Assembly: GCA_001751085.1 (NCBI GenBank)
Contig: MAXP01000094.1
Span: forward strand, 611 to 10,444
Reading direction: 5' to 3'
DNA length: 9,834 nt
DNA from: Desulfobacterales bacterium C00003060
GTDB lineage: Bacteria > Desulfobacterota > Desulfobacteria > Desulfobacterales > C00003060
Shown here: one piece after another, positions 1-6,871 of the stretch
Numbering within the stretch: the stretch's first letter is position 1
Layout of the letters: every line of letters begins with the position of its first letter
Notes under the pieces: generated by a model
Told to the model about the DNA's origin: nothing
Database searches by the model: none
Seen by the model: only the letters and a program-made list of their open reading frames with translations
Translations under genes and position numbers: made by a program

Positions 1-2
1 CC

Positions 3-1445
3 TGGCGCCTTCCCATTATATTGGTGGTAATGGTTTCCATAGTGGCAGGCACCTTCTTGGCCGCGGGTTTCAACATCACCCAAGGCACCTCGGCTTCGAA
101 TCCATCTTCAACCGTGATGGTTCCCGCCAGTTTTACGGATGTAGCCAAGATGGTGAGTGCTGCCGTTGTAAATATTCGAGCTGAAAAGACCGTCAAAGGC
201 GGCGGGCCGGTCTTGAGACATTTTCAAAACCCATTTGGAGACAAAGATCCTTTTCATGATTTTTTCGAAAGATTCTTTGGAGATACACCACGACGTGATC
301 ATAAGCAACGAAGCCTTGGTTCGGGTTTTTTCATAAACAAAGACGGCTATATCGTAACCAACAATCACGTTATTGAGGATGCCGACAAGATCAAGGTCAA
401 ATTGAAAAACGGCAAGGAGTATGATGCCAAGATTGTTGGGCGAGATGCCAAGACCGAAATTGCCTTGATCAAGGTTGACTCCCGGCGAGACTTCCCGACC
501 GTGAAGTTAGGTGACTCGGATGACTTGGAAATTGGGGAGTGGGTTCTGGCTATCGGGAGTCCCTTTGGCCTGGAACACACGGTGACAGCCGGTATCGTAA
601 GCGCCAAGGGTCGCGTAATCGGCTCAGGCCCGTATGATGATTTTATCCAGACCGATGCCTCCATCAATCCTGGAAACAGTGGGGGGCCGCTCATCAACAT
701 GAAAGGAAAGGTGGTAGGCATAAACACTGCTATTTTTTCCAGAAGCGGAGGAAATATCGGGATAGGGTTTGCCATTCCGATCAACCTGGCCAGCGGGATC
801 ATTAAGCAACTCAAGGCCTCTGGGACAGTTACGCGAGGCTGGCTTGGTGTCAGCATCCAGGACCTGACTCCCGAACTTGGCGAGTACTATGGTGTGAAAG
901 ATGGCAAGGGTGCTCTGGTGGGGGAAGTCTTCAAGGGAGACCCGGCTGACATTGCCGGGATAAAGCCAAAGGATGTGATTATTGAGGTGGACGGCGACAA
1001 GGTGGAGGATAGCCGGGATCTATCCCAAAAAATTGCGGAGATCCCGGTGGAAGAGAAGATTGCCATTAAGGTCGTAAGGGCTGGAAAGGAACGCACTTTT
1101 CAGGCAAACATTACCAAACGCACGGAGAGCAAAGAAGGCATTGCCTTGAAACGACCTGTCGAAGAGACCGAATTTGGAATGGCAGTGTCCGCCCTGACAA
1201 CAGAGCTTGCCAGGCGACTCAACACATCAGAAACCGAAGGCGTCGTCGTGGTGACTGTGGAGGAGGGCGGGCCGGCTGACCAAGCCGATCTCCAAGAAGG
1301 GGATATCATCCTGGAAATAGACCACAAGCCTGTAAGGACCCTTGAAGATTATCATTCACAGATCAAGAAAGTGAAAAAAGGCGAGGCAATCCCGCTCCTT
1401 GTTAAGAGGAGAAATGGTTTCTTGGCTCTGAACATAACCAAGTAG
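3..1445 (+). CDS. HtrA/Deg-family periplasmic serine protease with two PDZ domains (5' end outside window)
   Basis: This is a DegP/DegQ/MucD-type protease that degrades or refolds damaged envelope proteins. The frame is open to the left edge, so the true start lies upstream; a TTG at 21 is only the first start-like codon inside the window. Counting that TTG as residue 1, residues 1-17 are hydrophobic and fit the end of a signal peptide or membrane anchor. The trypsin-like domain spans about 38-255, with His116 in TNNHVI and Ser220 in GNSGGPL. The third triad position, Asp in the DegP pattern (GKDPRSDIAL), is Glu146 here (GRDAKTEIAL, codon GAA at 456-458). PDZ1 covers about 275-365 (from RGWLGVSIQ) and PDZ2 about 385-474. 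The visible length of about 480 residues is normal for a two-PDZ member. ispE follows 70 bases after the stop. The family call is firm; which Deg paralogue it is cannot be settled here. Confidence 0.93.
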   Translation, partial: WRLPIILVVMVSIVAGTFLAAGFNITQGTSASNPSSTVMVPASFTDVAKMVSAAVVNIRAEKTVKGGGPVLRHFQNPFGDKDPFHDFFERFFGDTPRRDHKQRSLGSGFFINKDGYIVTNNHVIEDADKIKVKLKNGKEYDAKIVGRDAKTEIALIKVDSRRDFPTVKLGDSDDLEIGEWVLAIGSPFGLEHTVTAGIVSAKGRVIGSGPYDDFIQTDASINPGNSGGPLINMKGKVVGINTAIFSRSGGNIGIGFAIPINLASGIIKQLKASGTVTRGWLGVSIQDLTPELGEYYGVKDGKGALVGEVFKGDPADIAGIKPKDVIIEVDGDKVEDSRDLSQKIAEIPVEEKIAIKVVRAGKERTFQANITKRTESKEGIALKRPVEETEFGMAVSALTTELARRLNTSETEGVVVVTVEEGGPADQADLQEGDIILEIDHKPVRTLEDYHSQIKKVKKGEAIPLLVKRRNGFLALNITK

Positions 1446-1515
1446 GTTGGCCGGTTGAGTTGATTCCGAAAGTGCGACCCCCCTTAATGGGCAAACGGGC
1501 TAAACCGGCTAAGCA

Positions 1516-2373
1516 ATGAGTATGAACAGACTCGTCATACGATCGCCCGCCAAGATTAACCTCTTTCTTAAGGTGGTTGGGAAACGGCCGGATGGATACC
1601 ATGAAATAATAACCCTTCTGTCGCAGATTGGTCTGGTTGATACTGTTGCACTGGCCTTTGATAGACCCTCGATAAGCGTCGACTGCTCTCACCCCGGGGT
1701 ACCAGAAAACAGAGACAACTTGGCATATCGGGCAGCTTCGCTTTTTTTTGATGCCCTGTCAATAAACGATGGGGTGGCTATCTTCATTGACAAGGTAATA
1801 CCTGTGGCTGCAGGCCTTGGTGGGGGAAGCAGCAATGCTGCAGCAGTGTTGACGGGGCTGAACCAGCACTATGGATTTCCTTTTACCCATGTGGAACTCA
1901 AAAAGATTGCGCTTAGGGTTGGGGCTGATGTCCCCTTTTTCTTGTTTGGGCGCCCGGCAGTTGCCCGAGGCATTGGCGATGATTTGGATGTGTATGAAGA
2001 TCTGCCCCCGCTGTTTGTGGTCTTGGTGTGCCCCCGATTTGAGGTGCCTACGGTCTGGGTTTACAAGAACTTAAGATTAAGATTGACAAACAGTGAAACA
2101 GAATTTAGAATTCCGAATATCAGGCAGGATTTCTCGCGTGTTGGGAGCTTTTTGTTTAATGACTTAGAGCAAGTAACCATCGGGAGATTTCCAGAGATAG
2201 AAACCATCAAGAAGGCCCTCCTCAATCTCGGTGCAGAAGCTGCTCTCATGTCCGGGAGCGGGCCAAGTGTGTTTGGCCTGTTCGAGGATGCGCAACAGGC
2301 CACCAAGGCGATTCACAGCATAAGACGTCGGGGAAGATGGAAAACATTTCTGGTGAGGTTTTTGCTTCGCTGA
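1516..2373 (+). CDS. ispE: 4-diphosphocytidyl-2-C-methyl-D-erythritol kinase (IspE)
   Basis: IspE is the ATP-dependent kinase of the MEP isoprenoid pathway. It phosphorylates the 2-hydroxyl of CDP-methylerythritol in the cytosol. The protein has 285 residues, the usual length, and is a GHMP kinase. The N-terminal motif PAKINLFLKV (11-20) holds the catalytic Lys13 and is followed by GKRPDGYHE (22-30). The ATP loop AAGLGGGSSNAAA lies at 98-110, the catalytic Asp is Asp138 in GADVPFF, and the third GHMP motif MSGSGPSVFGLF is at 245-256. The start is ATG 1516; a second ATG two codons on (1522) would serve equally well. Neither has a good Shine-Dalgarno sequence, so the exact start is uncertain by two residues. 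The stop is only 9 bases before the tRNA-Gln gene, which suggests one transcript from which the tRNA is cut. Confidence 0.97.
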   Translation: MSMNRLVIRSPAKINLFLKVVGKRPDGYHEIITLLSQIGLVDTVALAFDRPSISVDCSHPGVPENRDNLAYRAASLFFDALSINDGVAIFIDKVIPVAAGLGGGSSNAAAVLTGLNQHYGFPFTHVELKKIALRVGADVPFFLFGRPAVARGIGDDLDVYEDLPPLFVVLVCPRFEVPTVWVYKNLRLRLTNSETEFRIPNIRQDFSRVGSFLFNDLEQVTIGRFPEIETIKKALLNLGAEAALMSGSGPSVFGLFEDAQQATKAIHSIRRRGRWKTFLVRFLLR

Positions 2374-2382
2374 TGAAGGTGT

Positions 2383-2457
2383 TGGGGTGTCGTCAAGTGG
2401 TAAGACACAGGATTTTGGTTCCTGCATTCGGAGGTTCGAATCCTCCCACCCCAGCCA
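2383..2457 (+). tRNA. tRNA-Gln (anticodon UUG)
   Basis: This 75-base tRNA folds as a complete cloverleaf. The acceptor stem pairs TGGGGTG (2383-2389) with CACCCCA (2447-2453), followed by discriminator G2454 and an encoded CCA (2455-2457). The anticodon stem is CAGGA (2408-2412) with TCCTG (2420-2424). The loop TTTTGGT places the anticodon TTG at 2415-2417, which reads CAA and wobbles to CAG. The T arm contains GGTTCGAATCC. It closely resembles bacterial tRNA-Gln such as that of E. coli. It sits between ispE and prs with only 9 bases after the ispE stop. Confidence 0.97.
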
Positions 2458-2560
2458 TTTTCACCAAGTCTGCGGTTGGATTTCTTTTTGTTGATTCCGG
2501 AAGTTGTTGAGGAGTCAGCTTCAATCAAGAACAGTATTTCCATTATCGTTGCAGTGACCT

Positions 2561-3499
2561 ATGAATGAGCTCATCCTTTTTGCTGGAAATTCTAATCTTG
2601 AATTAGCTCAGGCTATTTGCCGTGATATCGGTATTAGTTTGGGGGACGCCGAAGTAAAGACGTTTAGTGATGGTGAAATTCAGGTTGTCATAAATGAAAC
2701 CGTGCGAGGCAAGGACGTTTTTGTTTTTCAGTCCACATGCGCCCCCGTAAATGACCATTTGGTGGAACTGCTGCTGATGATAGATGCGTTCAAGCGCGCG
2801 TCCGCGCAAAGAATCACAGCAGTCGTTCCATACTACGGCTATGCCAGGCAGGACAAAAAGGTGGTACCCCGTGCCCCTATTAGTGCAAGGCTGGTGGCTG
2901 ACTTGCTTACGGCAGCAGGCGCTAACCGCGTGATCACCATGGATCTCCATGCCGGCCAGCTCCAGGGCTTTTTCAATATTCCCGTGGATAACCTATTTGC
3001 AGCCCCAGTCCTTTTGGAATATATCAAAGAGAATTTTGAAAACGATACGGTTATTGTTTCACCGGATGCAGGTGGCGTGGAAAGGGCCCGGGCCTTCGCC
3101 AAGCGCCTTGACACCCAACTGGCGATTATTGATAAACGACGCACAGAACCCAACATGGCCCAAGCCATGAATGTTGTGGGTGATGTTGAAGCAAAGACAA
3201 CCGTTATCTTAGATGATATGGTGGACACTGCAGGGACGCTCACCCAAGCAGCTATGGCCTTGAAAGAGCACGGGGCCGTAGGTGTTCATGCTTGCTGCTC
3301 TCATGCCGTCCTGTCAGGCCCTGCCATAGAGCGGATTAGTGATTCGGAGATTGAAACCCTTGTTGTTACCGACACTATCCCTTTGAATGAAAAGGCGAAG
3401 GTTTGTGACAAGGTCCGTGTATTGTCTGTTTCCAGGCTTTTGGCACAGGCGATACAGCGCTCCCACACCGGCAGTTCGGTCAGCTCCCTGTTTGTATAG
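2561..3499 (+). CDS. prs: Ribose-phosphate pyrophosphokinase (PRPP synthetase)
   Basis: Prs converts ribose 5-phosphate and ATP to PRPP and AMP. PRPP feeds purine, pyrimidine, histidine, tryptophan and NAD synthesis, including the purine route whose purD and purE genes lie on the other strand of this window. The protein has 312 residues, close to the usual 315. Visible motifs are FSDGE (35-39), the ATP-side RQDKK (96-100), the metal and PRPP signature [11 protein letters not shown] (128-138, His130), the flexible-loop residues Lys192/Arg194, [17 protein letters not shown] (167-183) and the PRPP-binding loop [10 protein letters not shown] (218-227). This is the class I bacterial, phosphate-dependent type. 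ATG 2561 is chosen because family proteins begin just before a (K/L)hFxGN motif, here ILFAGN. The ribosome binding site is weak. rplY follows 92 bases after the stop. Confidence 0.98.
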   Translation: MNELILFAGNSNLELAQAICRDIGISLGDAEVKTFSDGEIQVVINETVRGKDVFVFQSTCAPVNDHLVELLLMIDAFKRASAQRITAVVPYYGYARQDKKVVPRAPISARLVADLLTAAGANRVITMDLHAGQLQGFFNIPVDNLFAAPVLLEYIKENFENDTVIVSPDAGGVERARAFAKRLDTQLAIIDKRRTEPNMAQAMNVVGDVEAKTTVILDDMVDTAGTLTQAAMALKEHGAVGVHACCSHAVLSGPAIERISDSEIETLVVTDTIPLNEKAKVCDKVRVLSVSRLLAQAIQRSHTGSSVSSLFV

Positions 3500-3577
3500 G
3501 CGCGTTTTGTAGATTGTTCTGTTGCGCCGGATAACGGAAAGAGAGAAAGTGGAAAACATAACAGGAATTAGGAAATC

Positions 3578-3585
3578 AAGGAGGA
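3578..3585 (+). promoter_or_regulatory. Strong Shine-Dalgarno site for rplY
   Basis: AAGGAGGA at 3578-3585 stands 6 bases before the TTG at 3592. It decides the L25 start, because there is no ATG or GTG in this frame near the conserved N-terminus. Confidence 0.85.
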
Positions 3586-3591
3586 AGCTCA

Positions 3592-4248
3592 TTGGAAATC
3601 TGTGATTTTGAAACCGTTCAACGAATTGGCTCTGGAAAGGGCCATGCACGGGCACTCAGACGGCAAGGCCTTGTCCCAGCAGTCCTGTACGGCCCCAATA
3701 GACAGTCCATGTCCCTTACTATATCCTCACTTGATTTGGATAGAATCTCCAAGGAGAGCGGAACTGAAGGGGCAATTCTAAACCTCATAATCAAGAACGG
3801 CGACACCCAGAACACTACAGCTATTGTTAAAGAGGTGCAGGCCTGTCCTGTGACCGGAAAATATCTTCATATCGATTTCCGCGAAATATCCTTGAATGAG
3901 GAGATTGTGGTTAATGTGCCGGTCAAGGTCACTGGAAAGTCAAAAGGGGTTGAGCGTGGAGGCTTTCTTCAGGTTGTTCGTTATGAACTCAAGATATCCA
4001 GTCTTCCCGCAGACATACCAGATGAGATCCAAATTGATGTGACAGACCTCGACATCGGGGACTCCATTCACATAGAAGACCTTGTCCTGGGAGATAGGAT
4101 CAGGCTGTTAGCTGACGATGTACTTACTGTGGTCACGGTTGTTGCCCCCTCTTTAAAGGAAGAAGAAATTCCTGAAGAGAAAGAAGAAGCAGAGGAACCT
4201 GGAGAGTCCGAAGCAGGGGAAGCCGAACCCACAGAAAAGGGTTCCTAA
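3592..4248 (+). CDS. rplY: 50S ribosomal protein L25, long CTC form
   Basis: L25/CTC binds 5S rRNA in the central protuberance of the large subunit. The protein has 218 residues, the two-domain CTC form rather than the roughly 95-residue E. coli form. The RNA-binding N-terminal domain shows RIGSGKGHARALRRQGLVP (11-29), then AVLYG (30-34), and the HIDF motif near residue 92. The C-terminal beta domain covers about 100-186. The last 32 residues (187-218) form a glutamate-rich, probably disordered tail with 14 Glu, which is common in this family. The start codon is TTG, supported by the Shine-Dalgarno sequence at 3578-3585. The prs - rplY - pth order is a widely conserved translation cluster, although here a 318-base gap separates rplY from pth. 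Confidence 0.96.
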   Translation: MEICDFETVQRIGSGKGHARALRRQGLVPAVLYGPNRQSMSLTISSLDLDRISKESGTEGAILNLIIKNGDTQNTTAIVKEVQACPVTGKYLHIDFREISLNEEIVVNVPVKVTGKSKGVERGGFLQVVRYELKISSLPADIPDEIQIDVTDLDIGDSIHIEDLVLGDRIRLLADDVLTVVTVVAPSLKEEEIPEEKEEAEEPGESEAGEAEPTEKGS

Positions 4249-4566
4249 CGTCACGGAAGTCGTGCAATTTGAACCGCAAAAGGGAGCGCATTCCCCGCGA
4301 AGCTTGCCCTCCGGGGCGTAGGCAGGCCCTATGGGCCGGAGGCTGGGGGGAGCTTCAGTGGTTACAAATAGTTATAGAATTCCCAAGAGCACAACTACAA
4401 TCCTCATAAACCCATCCCTCCAGGGGCGAATCTTCATCATTCTGGCGCCTTTCCTTTCACATCTGGCGGATTCCAATAGTCCCTCTGAGCGCAGGCCTAC
4501 GGCTTCCTGCACGACTCCATCACGTAGACCAATGGGGGGCACAGGCCCTCGATTTCAAGGATTTCG
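4249..4566. other. 318-base non-coding gap between rplY and pth
   Basis: This gap is unusually long for a cluster whose other + strand gaps are 10-173 bases. It holds the imperfect hairpin at 4299-4356 and a smaller inverted repeat, GCAGG (4491-4495) with CCTGC (4506-4510). The one ORF in it (4331-4591, + strand, 86 codons) starts inside the hairpin, runs into pth in another frame, has no ribosome binding site and gives a Ser/Pro/Arg/Thr-rich low-complexity product, so I do not call it. The pth Shine-Dalgarno sequence AAGGA is at 4557-4561. I see no convincing promoter or terminator. Confidence 0.7.
4299..4356. repeat. Long imperfect inverted repeat (hairpin) in the rplY-pth gap
   Basis: The left arm, 4299-4314, begins GAAGCT and ends CCTCCGG. 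The right arm, 4336-4356, begins CCGGAGG and ends AGCTTC. The two ends of each arm pair perfectly, and the centre of the stem is bulged because the right arm is 5 bases longer. The loop contains a competing small hairpin, GGCCC-TAT-GGGCC (4325-4337). No T tract follows on either strand, so it is not a standard intrinsic terminator. It could be a REP-like dispersed element, an mRNA processing site, or debris of an old insertion. Confidence 0.6.
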
Positions 4567-5187
4567 ATGCAAGAACACAGGTTTCAACTAATCGTGGGCC
4601 TTGGAAACCCTGGGCAGGCATACAGGCTGAGCAGGCATAATGTGGGGTTTATGGTCGTGGATCGACTGGCCTGCAGGCATCGTGTATTGCTGGAAAAACG
4701 TAAGTTTGACTGCATTTTTGGTCGTGGCAGACTGGATGGACACCCAGTGATCCTTGCAAAGCCTATGACCTTTATGAACTTGAGTGGCCTGGCAGTTCGG
4801 GACATGGCTCATTATTTCAACTTGGACTCACATAACCTGTTGGTGATTCATGACGACATTGACCTTGTTTTTGGAAAGATAAAAATCAAGCATAAGGGGG
4901 GGGATGGAGGACATAAAGGCATAAGATCCGTAATAGAAGCATTTGGCAACCGCGCATTTGCCCGTGTTCGTGTGGGCATTGGCCGTCCGGACACAGGGCA
5001 AGATGTGAGGAAATATGTGCTAAACAGATTTGATGCCCGACAGGAGGCAGTCCTGGATGAAGTAATCACAGTTGCGCAAGATGCTGTAGTGACAATTCTG
5101 TTGAAAGGCTTAACAGAGGGAATGAACCGTTTTAGTGGGAAGGAAATACATAGCAACCCCATAGGGGCTGTTGGGAGATTACCCTGA
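4567..5187 (+). CDS. pth: Peptidyl-tRNA hydrolase
   Basis: Pth cleaves the ester bond of peptidyl-tRNAs dropped by stalled ribosomes and so recycles tRNA. The protein has 206 residues, slightly longer than the E. coli enzyme at 194. Catalytic and binding residues can be matched: Asn14 in GLGNPG (11-16), catalytic His24 in SRHNVGF (22-28), Asn71 in KPMTFMNLSG (65-74) and Asp96 in HDDIDL (95-100). The glycine motif KGGDGGHKG (110-118) has Lys117 where E. coli has Asn114; I believe this is family variation. ATG 4567 is fixed by AAGGA (4557-4561) and by an in-frame stop at 4525-4527, with no other start codon between. A run of 8 G at 4896-4903 lies within the glycine motif. Confidence 0.97.
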   Translation: MQEHRFQLIVGLGNPGQAYRLSRHNVGFMVVDRLACRHRVLLEKRKFDCIFGRGRLDGHPVILAKPMTFMNLSGLAVRDMAHYFNLDSHNLLVIHDDIDLVFGKIKIKHKGGDGGHKGIRSVIEAFGNRAFARVRVGIGRPDTGQDVRKYVLNRFDARQEAVLDEVITVAQDAVVTILLKGLTEGMNRFSGKEIHSNPIGAVGRLP

Positions 5188-5278
5188 TTTTTTGAGAAGT
5201 TACCTGTGCCTCGAATCTGGTTACTTGGCACCATTGAAGGTAAGGTGGAATAACACGGGTCAATACTTTGCTTTTAGG

Positions 5279-5307
5279 TTGATTATTGCGTACAAAGATG
5301 ATATACA
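5279..5307 (+). promoter_or_regulatory. Possible sigma-70 promoter for carD
   Basis: TTGATT at 5279-5284 and TATACA at 5302-5307 are separated by exactly 17 bases, and each matches 4 of 6 consensus positions. It lies in the AT-rich part of the 173-base pth-carD gap, 53 bases before the carD ATG. This is a pattern match only, and an AT-rich gap yields such matches easily. Confidence 0.4.
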
Positions 5308-5360
5308 TTTTAAATACATAGTTCAAAGGTGATATTTTGCAGTAGATAGGGGTTTTCTGG

Positions 5361-5846
5361 ATGTTCAATGTTGGAGACTTAGCAGTTTATCCGGCTCATG
5401 GTGTCGGGCGTATCGAGGCGATTGAGACGCGAGAAATCTCAGGGGAAAAGCAGGATTTTTATATCATGAAGATCCTCGAAAGCAATATGATCATCATGAT
5501 ACCTGTGAACAACGTAGAGTCTGTGGGTCTGCGGGATATCATCGACGAGGAGGAGGTTGCAAGAGTCTATGAAATCATGAAACTGCGGGACATTCCAGCG
5601 GACAATCAGACTTGGAACCGGCGTTACCGTGACTACATGGAAAAAATTAAGACCGGATCAGTTTACGAGGTAGCTGAAGTTCTTAGGGATCTTTACCTGA
5701 TGAGGGTGGAGAAAGAACTCTCTTTCGGTGAACGCAAGATGCTTGACACTGCAGAAACCCTCCTGCTGAAAGAACTCTCCATTGCTAAGAAAACCGATGA
5801 AGATGCTATTATGTCCGACATAAAGATAATGTTTAACATCGAATAA
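5361..5846 (+). CDS. carD: CarD-family RNA polymerase-binding transcription regulator
   Basis: CarD proteins bind the RNA polymerase beta subunit and the upstream edge of the promoter bubble, and change open-complex stability. The 161 residues match the full family architecture. The Tudor-like polymerase-interaction domain (about 1-58) starts with MFNVGDLAVYPAHGVGRI. The helical DNA-binding domain (about 65-155) contains NQTWNRRYRDYMEKI, in which Trp85 aligns with the tryptophan that wedges into the promoter in mycobacterial CarD. A weak ribosome site AGGGG (5348-5352) stands 8 bases before ATG 5361. The rluD start follows 10 bases after the stop and in the same frame. CarD may also have its own promoter at 5279-5307. 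I infer a global role in rRNA and growth control from the family, not from this sequence. Confidence 0.94.
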   Translation: MFNVGDLAVYPAHGVGRIEAIETREISGEKQDFYIMKILESNMIIMIPVNNVESVGLRDIIDEEEVARVYEIMKLRDIPADNQTWNRRYRDYMEKIKTGSVYEVAEVLRDLYLMRVEKELSFGERKMLDTAETLLLKELSIAKKTDEDAIMSDIKIMFNIE

Positions 5847-5848
5847 TC

Positions 5849-5854
5849 AGGAGG
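5849..5854 (+). promoter_or_regulatory. Shine-Dalgarno sequence 1 base from the rluD GTG
   Basis: AGGAGG at 5849-5854 is a perfect match but is followed by a single C and then GTG 5856, much closer than the usual 5-9 bases. No ATG, GTG or TTG lies in frame at the normal distance; the next possible codons are ATT at 5868 and 5871. Confidence 0.6.
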
Positions 5855-5855
5855 C

Positions 5856-6812
5856 GTGTCTGTTCATATTATTACCGCAACCAAGTCAGATGCCGGTTAC
5901 CGCCTCGATACAGTTGTTACCGCGCACATATCCTGCCTTTCCCGTTCCCGTACGAGCCAGCTAATTCGTGCCGGTCACATCACAGTCAATGGTCTTATCA
6001 AAAAAACCAGATATCTAACCAAGCTGGGAGATGTTATCCGGTGTGAAATCCCCCCTCCAAAGCCCATCACATGTAGGCCGGAGGCGATCCCCCTATCTGT
6101 TTTGTACGAAGATCGGGACGTGATCGTGTTGAATAAACAACCCGGCATTGTGGTTCATCCTGGGGCTGGACACAAGACAGGGACAGTCGTAAATGCGTTG
6201 CTCTTTCACTGCCCGGATCTTGAAGGCGTAGGCGGTGAGGTGCGTCCCGGCATTGTGCATCGACTTGACAAAGACACCTCCGGAAGCATGGTCGTAGCAA
6301 AGAACGCCTTTGCCCACGAAAGCCTAAGCCGCCAATTCAAGATGCGTAAGATTGGTAAAGTGTACCAGGCTCTGGTCTATGGCGAGGTAAAGATACCGGC
6401 AGGGGTCATCGACCTTCCCATAGGGCGTCATCCAACACATCGAAAGAAGATGTCCACAAAGAGCAGTCGGAGTCGGCCTACTGAGACCCGATGGAAGATC
6501 AAGGAAGTGTTTCCCGGTGTAACTCTCCTTGAAATCGATCTGAGGACCGGACGGACACACCAGGTTCGCGTCCACTGCGAGGCCATTGGCCATCCCGTAG
6601 TGGGAGACGCCTCATACGGGGGTAAGGGGAGACGGAAAGAGCCTCCTTCCAGGGAAACGCAAGTGGTTGTTGGGGCTGTGTGCAGGCAAATGCTCCATGC
6701 CTGGCAGCTTACACTCACACATCCCCGAACAGGCAAATTGATGTGTTTTGAATCCCCACTTGCCAAGGATATGGCCTCTGTATTGGAAGCCCTCCGTACC
6801 CTGCAAACGTGA
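5856..6812 (+). CDS. rluD: RluA/RluD-family 23S rRNA pseudouridine synthase
   Basis: This enzyme isomerises uridine to pseudouridine, most likely in 23S rRNA helix 69 if it is a true RluD. The protein has 318 residues, typical of RluD. An S4 RNA-binding domain covers about 15-62 (YRLDTVV, then SQLIRAGHITVNG at 34-46). The catalytic domain follows, with the substrate motif NKQPGIVVHPG (93-103) and the signature HRLDKDTSG (135-143), in which Asp138 is the catalytic nucleophile. GRTHQVRVH near the C-terminal third is also typical. GTG 5856 is the only ordinary start codon after the carD stop, which is in the same frame. The RluA family has several members with different target sites, so the exact rRNA position is inferred. 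Confidence 0.92.
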   Translation: MSVHIITATKSDAGYRLDTVVTAHISCLSRSRTSQLIRAGHITVNGLIKKTRYLTKLGDVIRCEIPPPKPITCRPEAIPLSVLYEDRDVIVLNKQPGIVVHPGAGHKTGTVVNALLFHCPDLEGVGGEVRPGIVHRLDKDTSGSMVVAKNAFAHESLSRQFKMRKIGKVYQALVYGEVKIPAGVIDLPIGRHPTHRKKMSTKSSRSRPTETRWKIKEVFPGVTLLEIDLRTGRTHQVRVHCEAIGHPVVGDASYGGKGRRKEPPSRETQVVVGAVCRQMLHAWQLTLTHPRTGKLMCFESPLAKDMASVLEALRTLQT

Positions 6813-6871
6813 AAAAATGCGACGTGTGCGGTTAGCCCGTGTCTATTGCCTGGGGTTTGGTGAGGGAGTTG

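Noticed and set aside
365..856. 163-codon open frame on the - strand
   Set aside because: It is antisense to the HtrA protease domain, where the + strand encodes unmistakable motifs, and its product is low in recognisable features.
1459..1473. Near-repeat GTTGATTCCGAAAGT, with a one-mismatch copy at 2490-2504
   Set aside because: A 15-base match with one mismatch is expected a few times by chance in a window of this size.
1450..1509. Inverted repeat GCCGGTT/AACCGGC flanking the ispE leader
   Set aside because: The arms are 7 bases with a 46-base loop, so pairing is not convincing; no regulatory model follows from it.
2464..2489. Possible terminator after tRNA-Gln: CCAA/TTGG stem followed by ATTTCTTTTT
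   Set aside because: The stem has only 4 base pairs with an 8-base loop, which is too weak to support a terminator, although the T-rich tract is suggestive.
4331..4591. 86-codon open frame on the + strand in the rplY-pth gap
   Set aside because: It starts inside a hairpin, lacks a ribosome binding site, gives a low-complexity product and overlaps the pth start in another frame.
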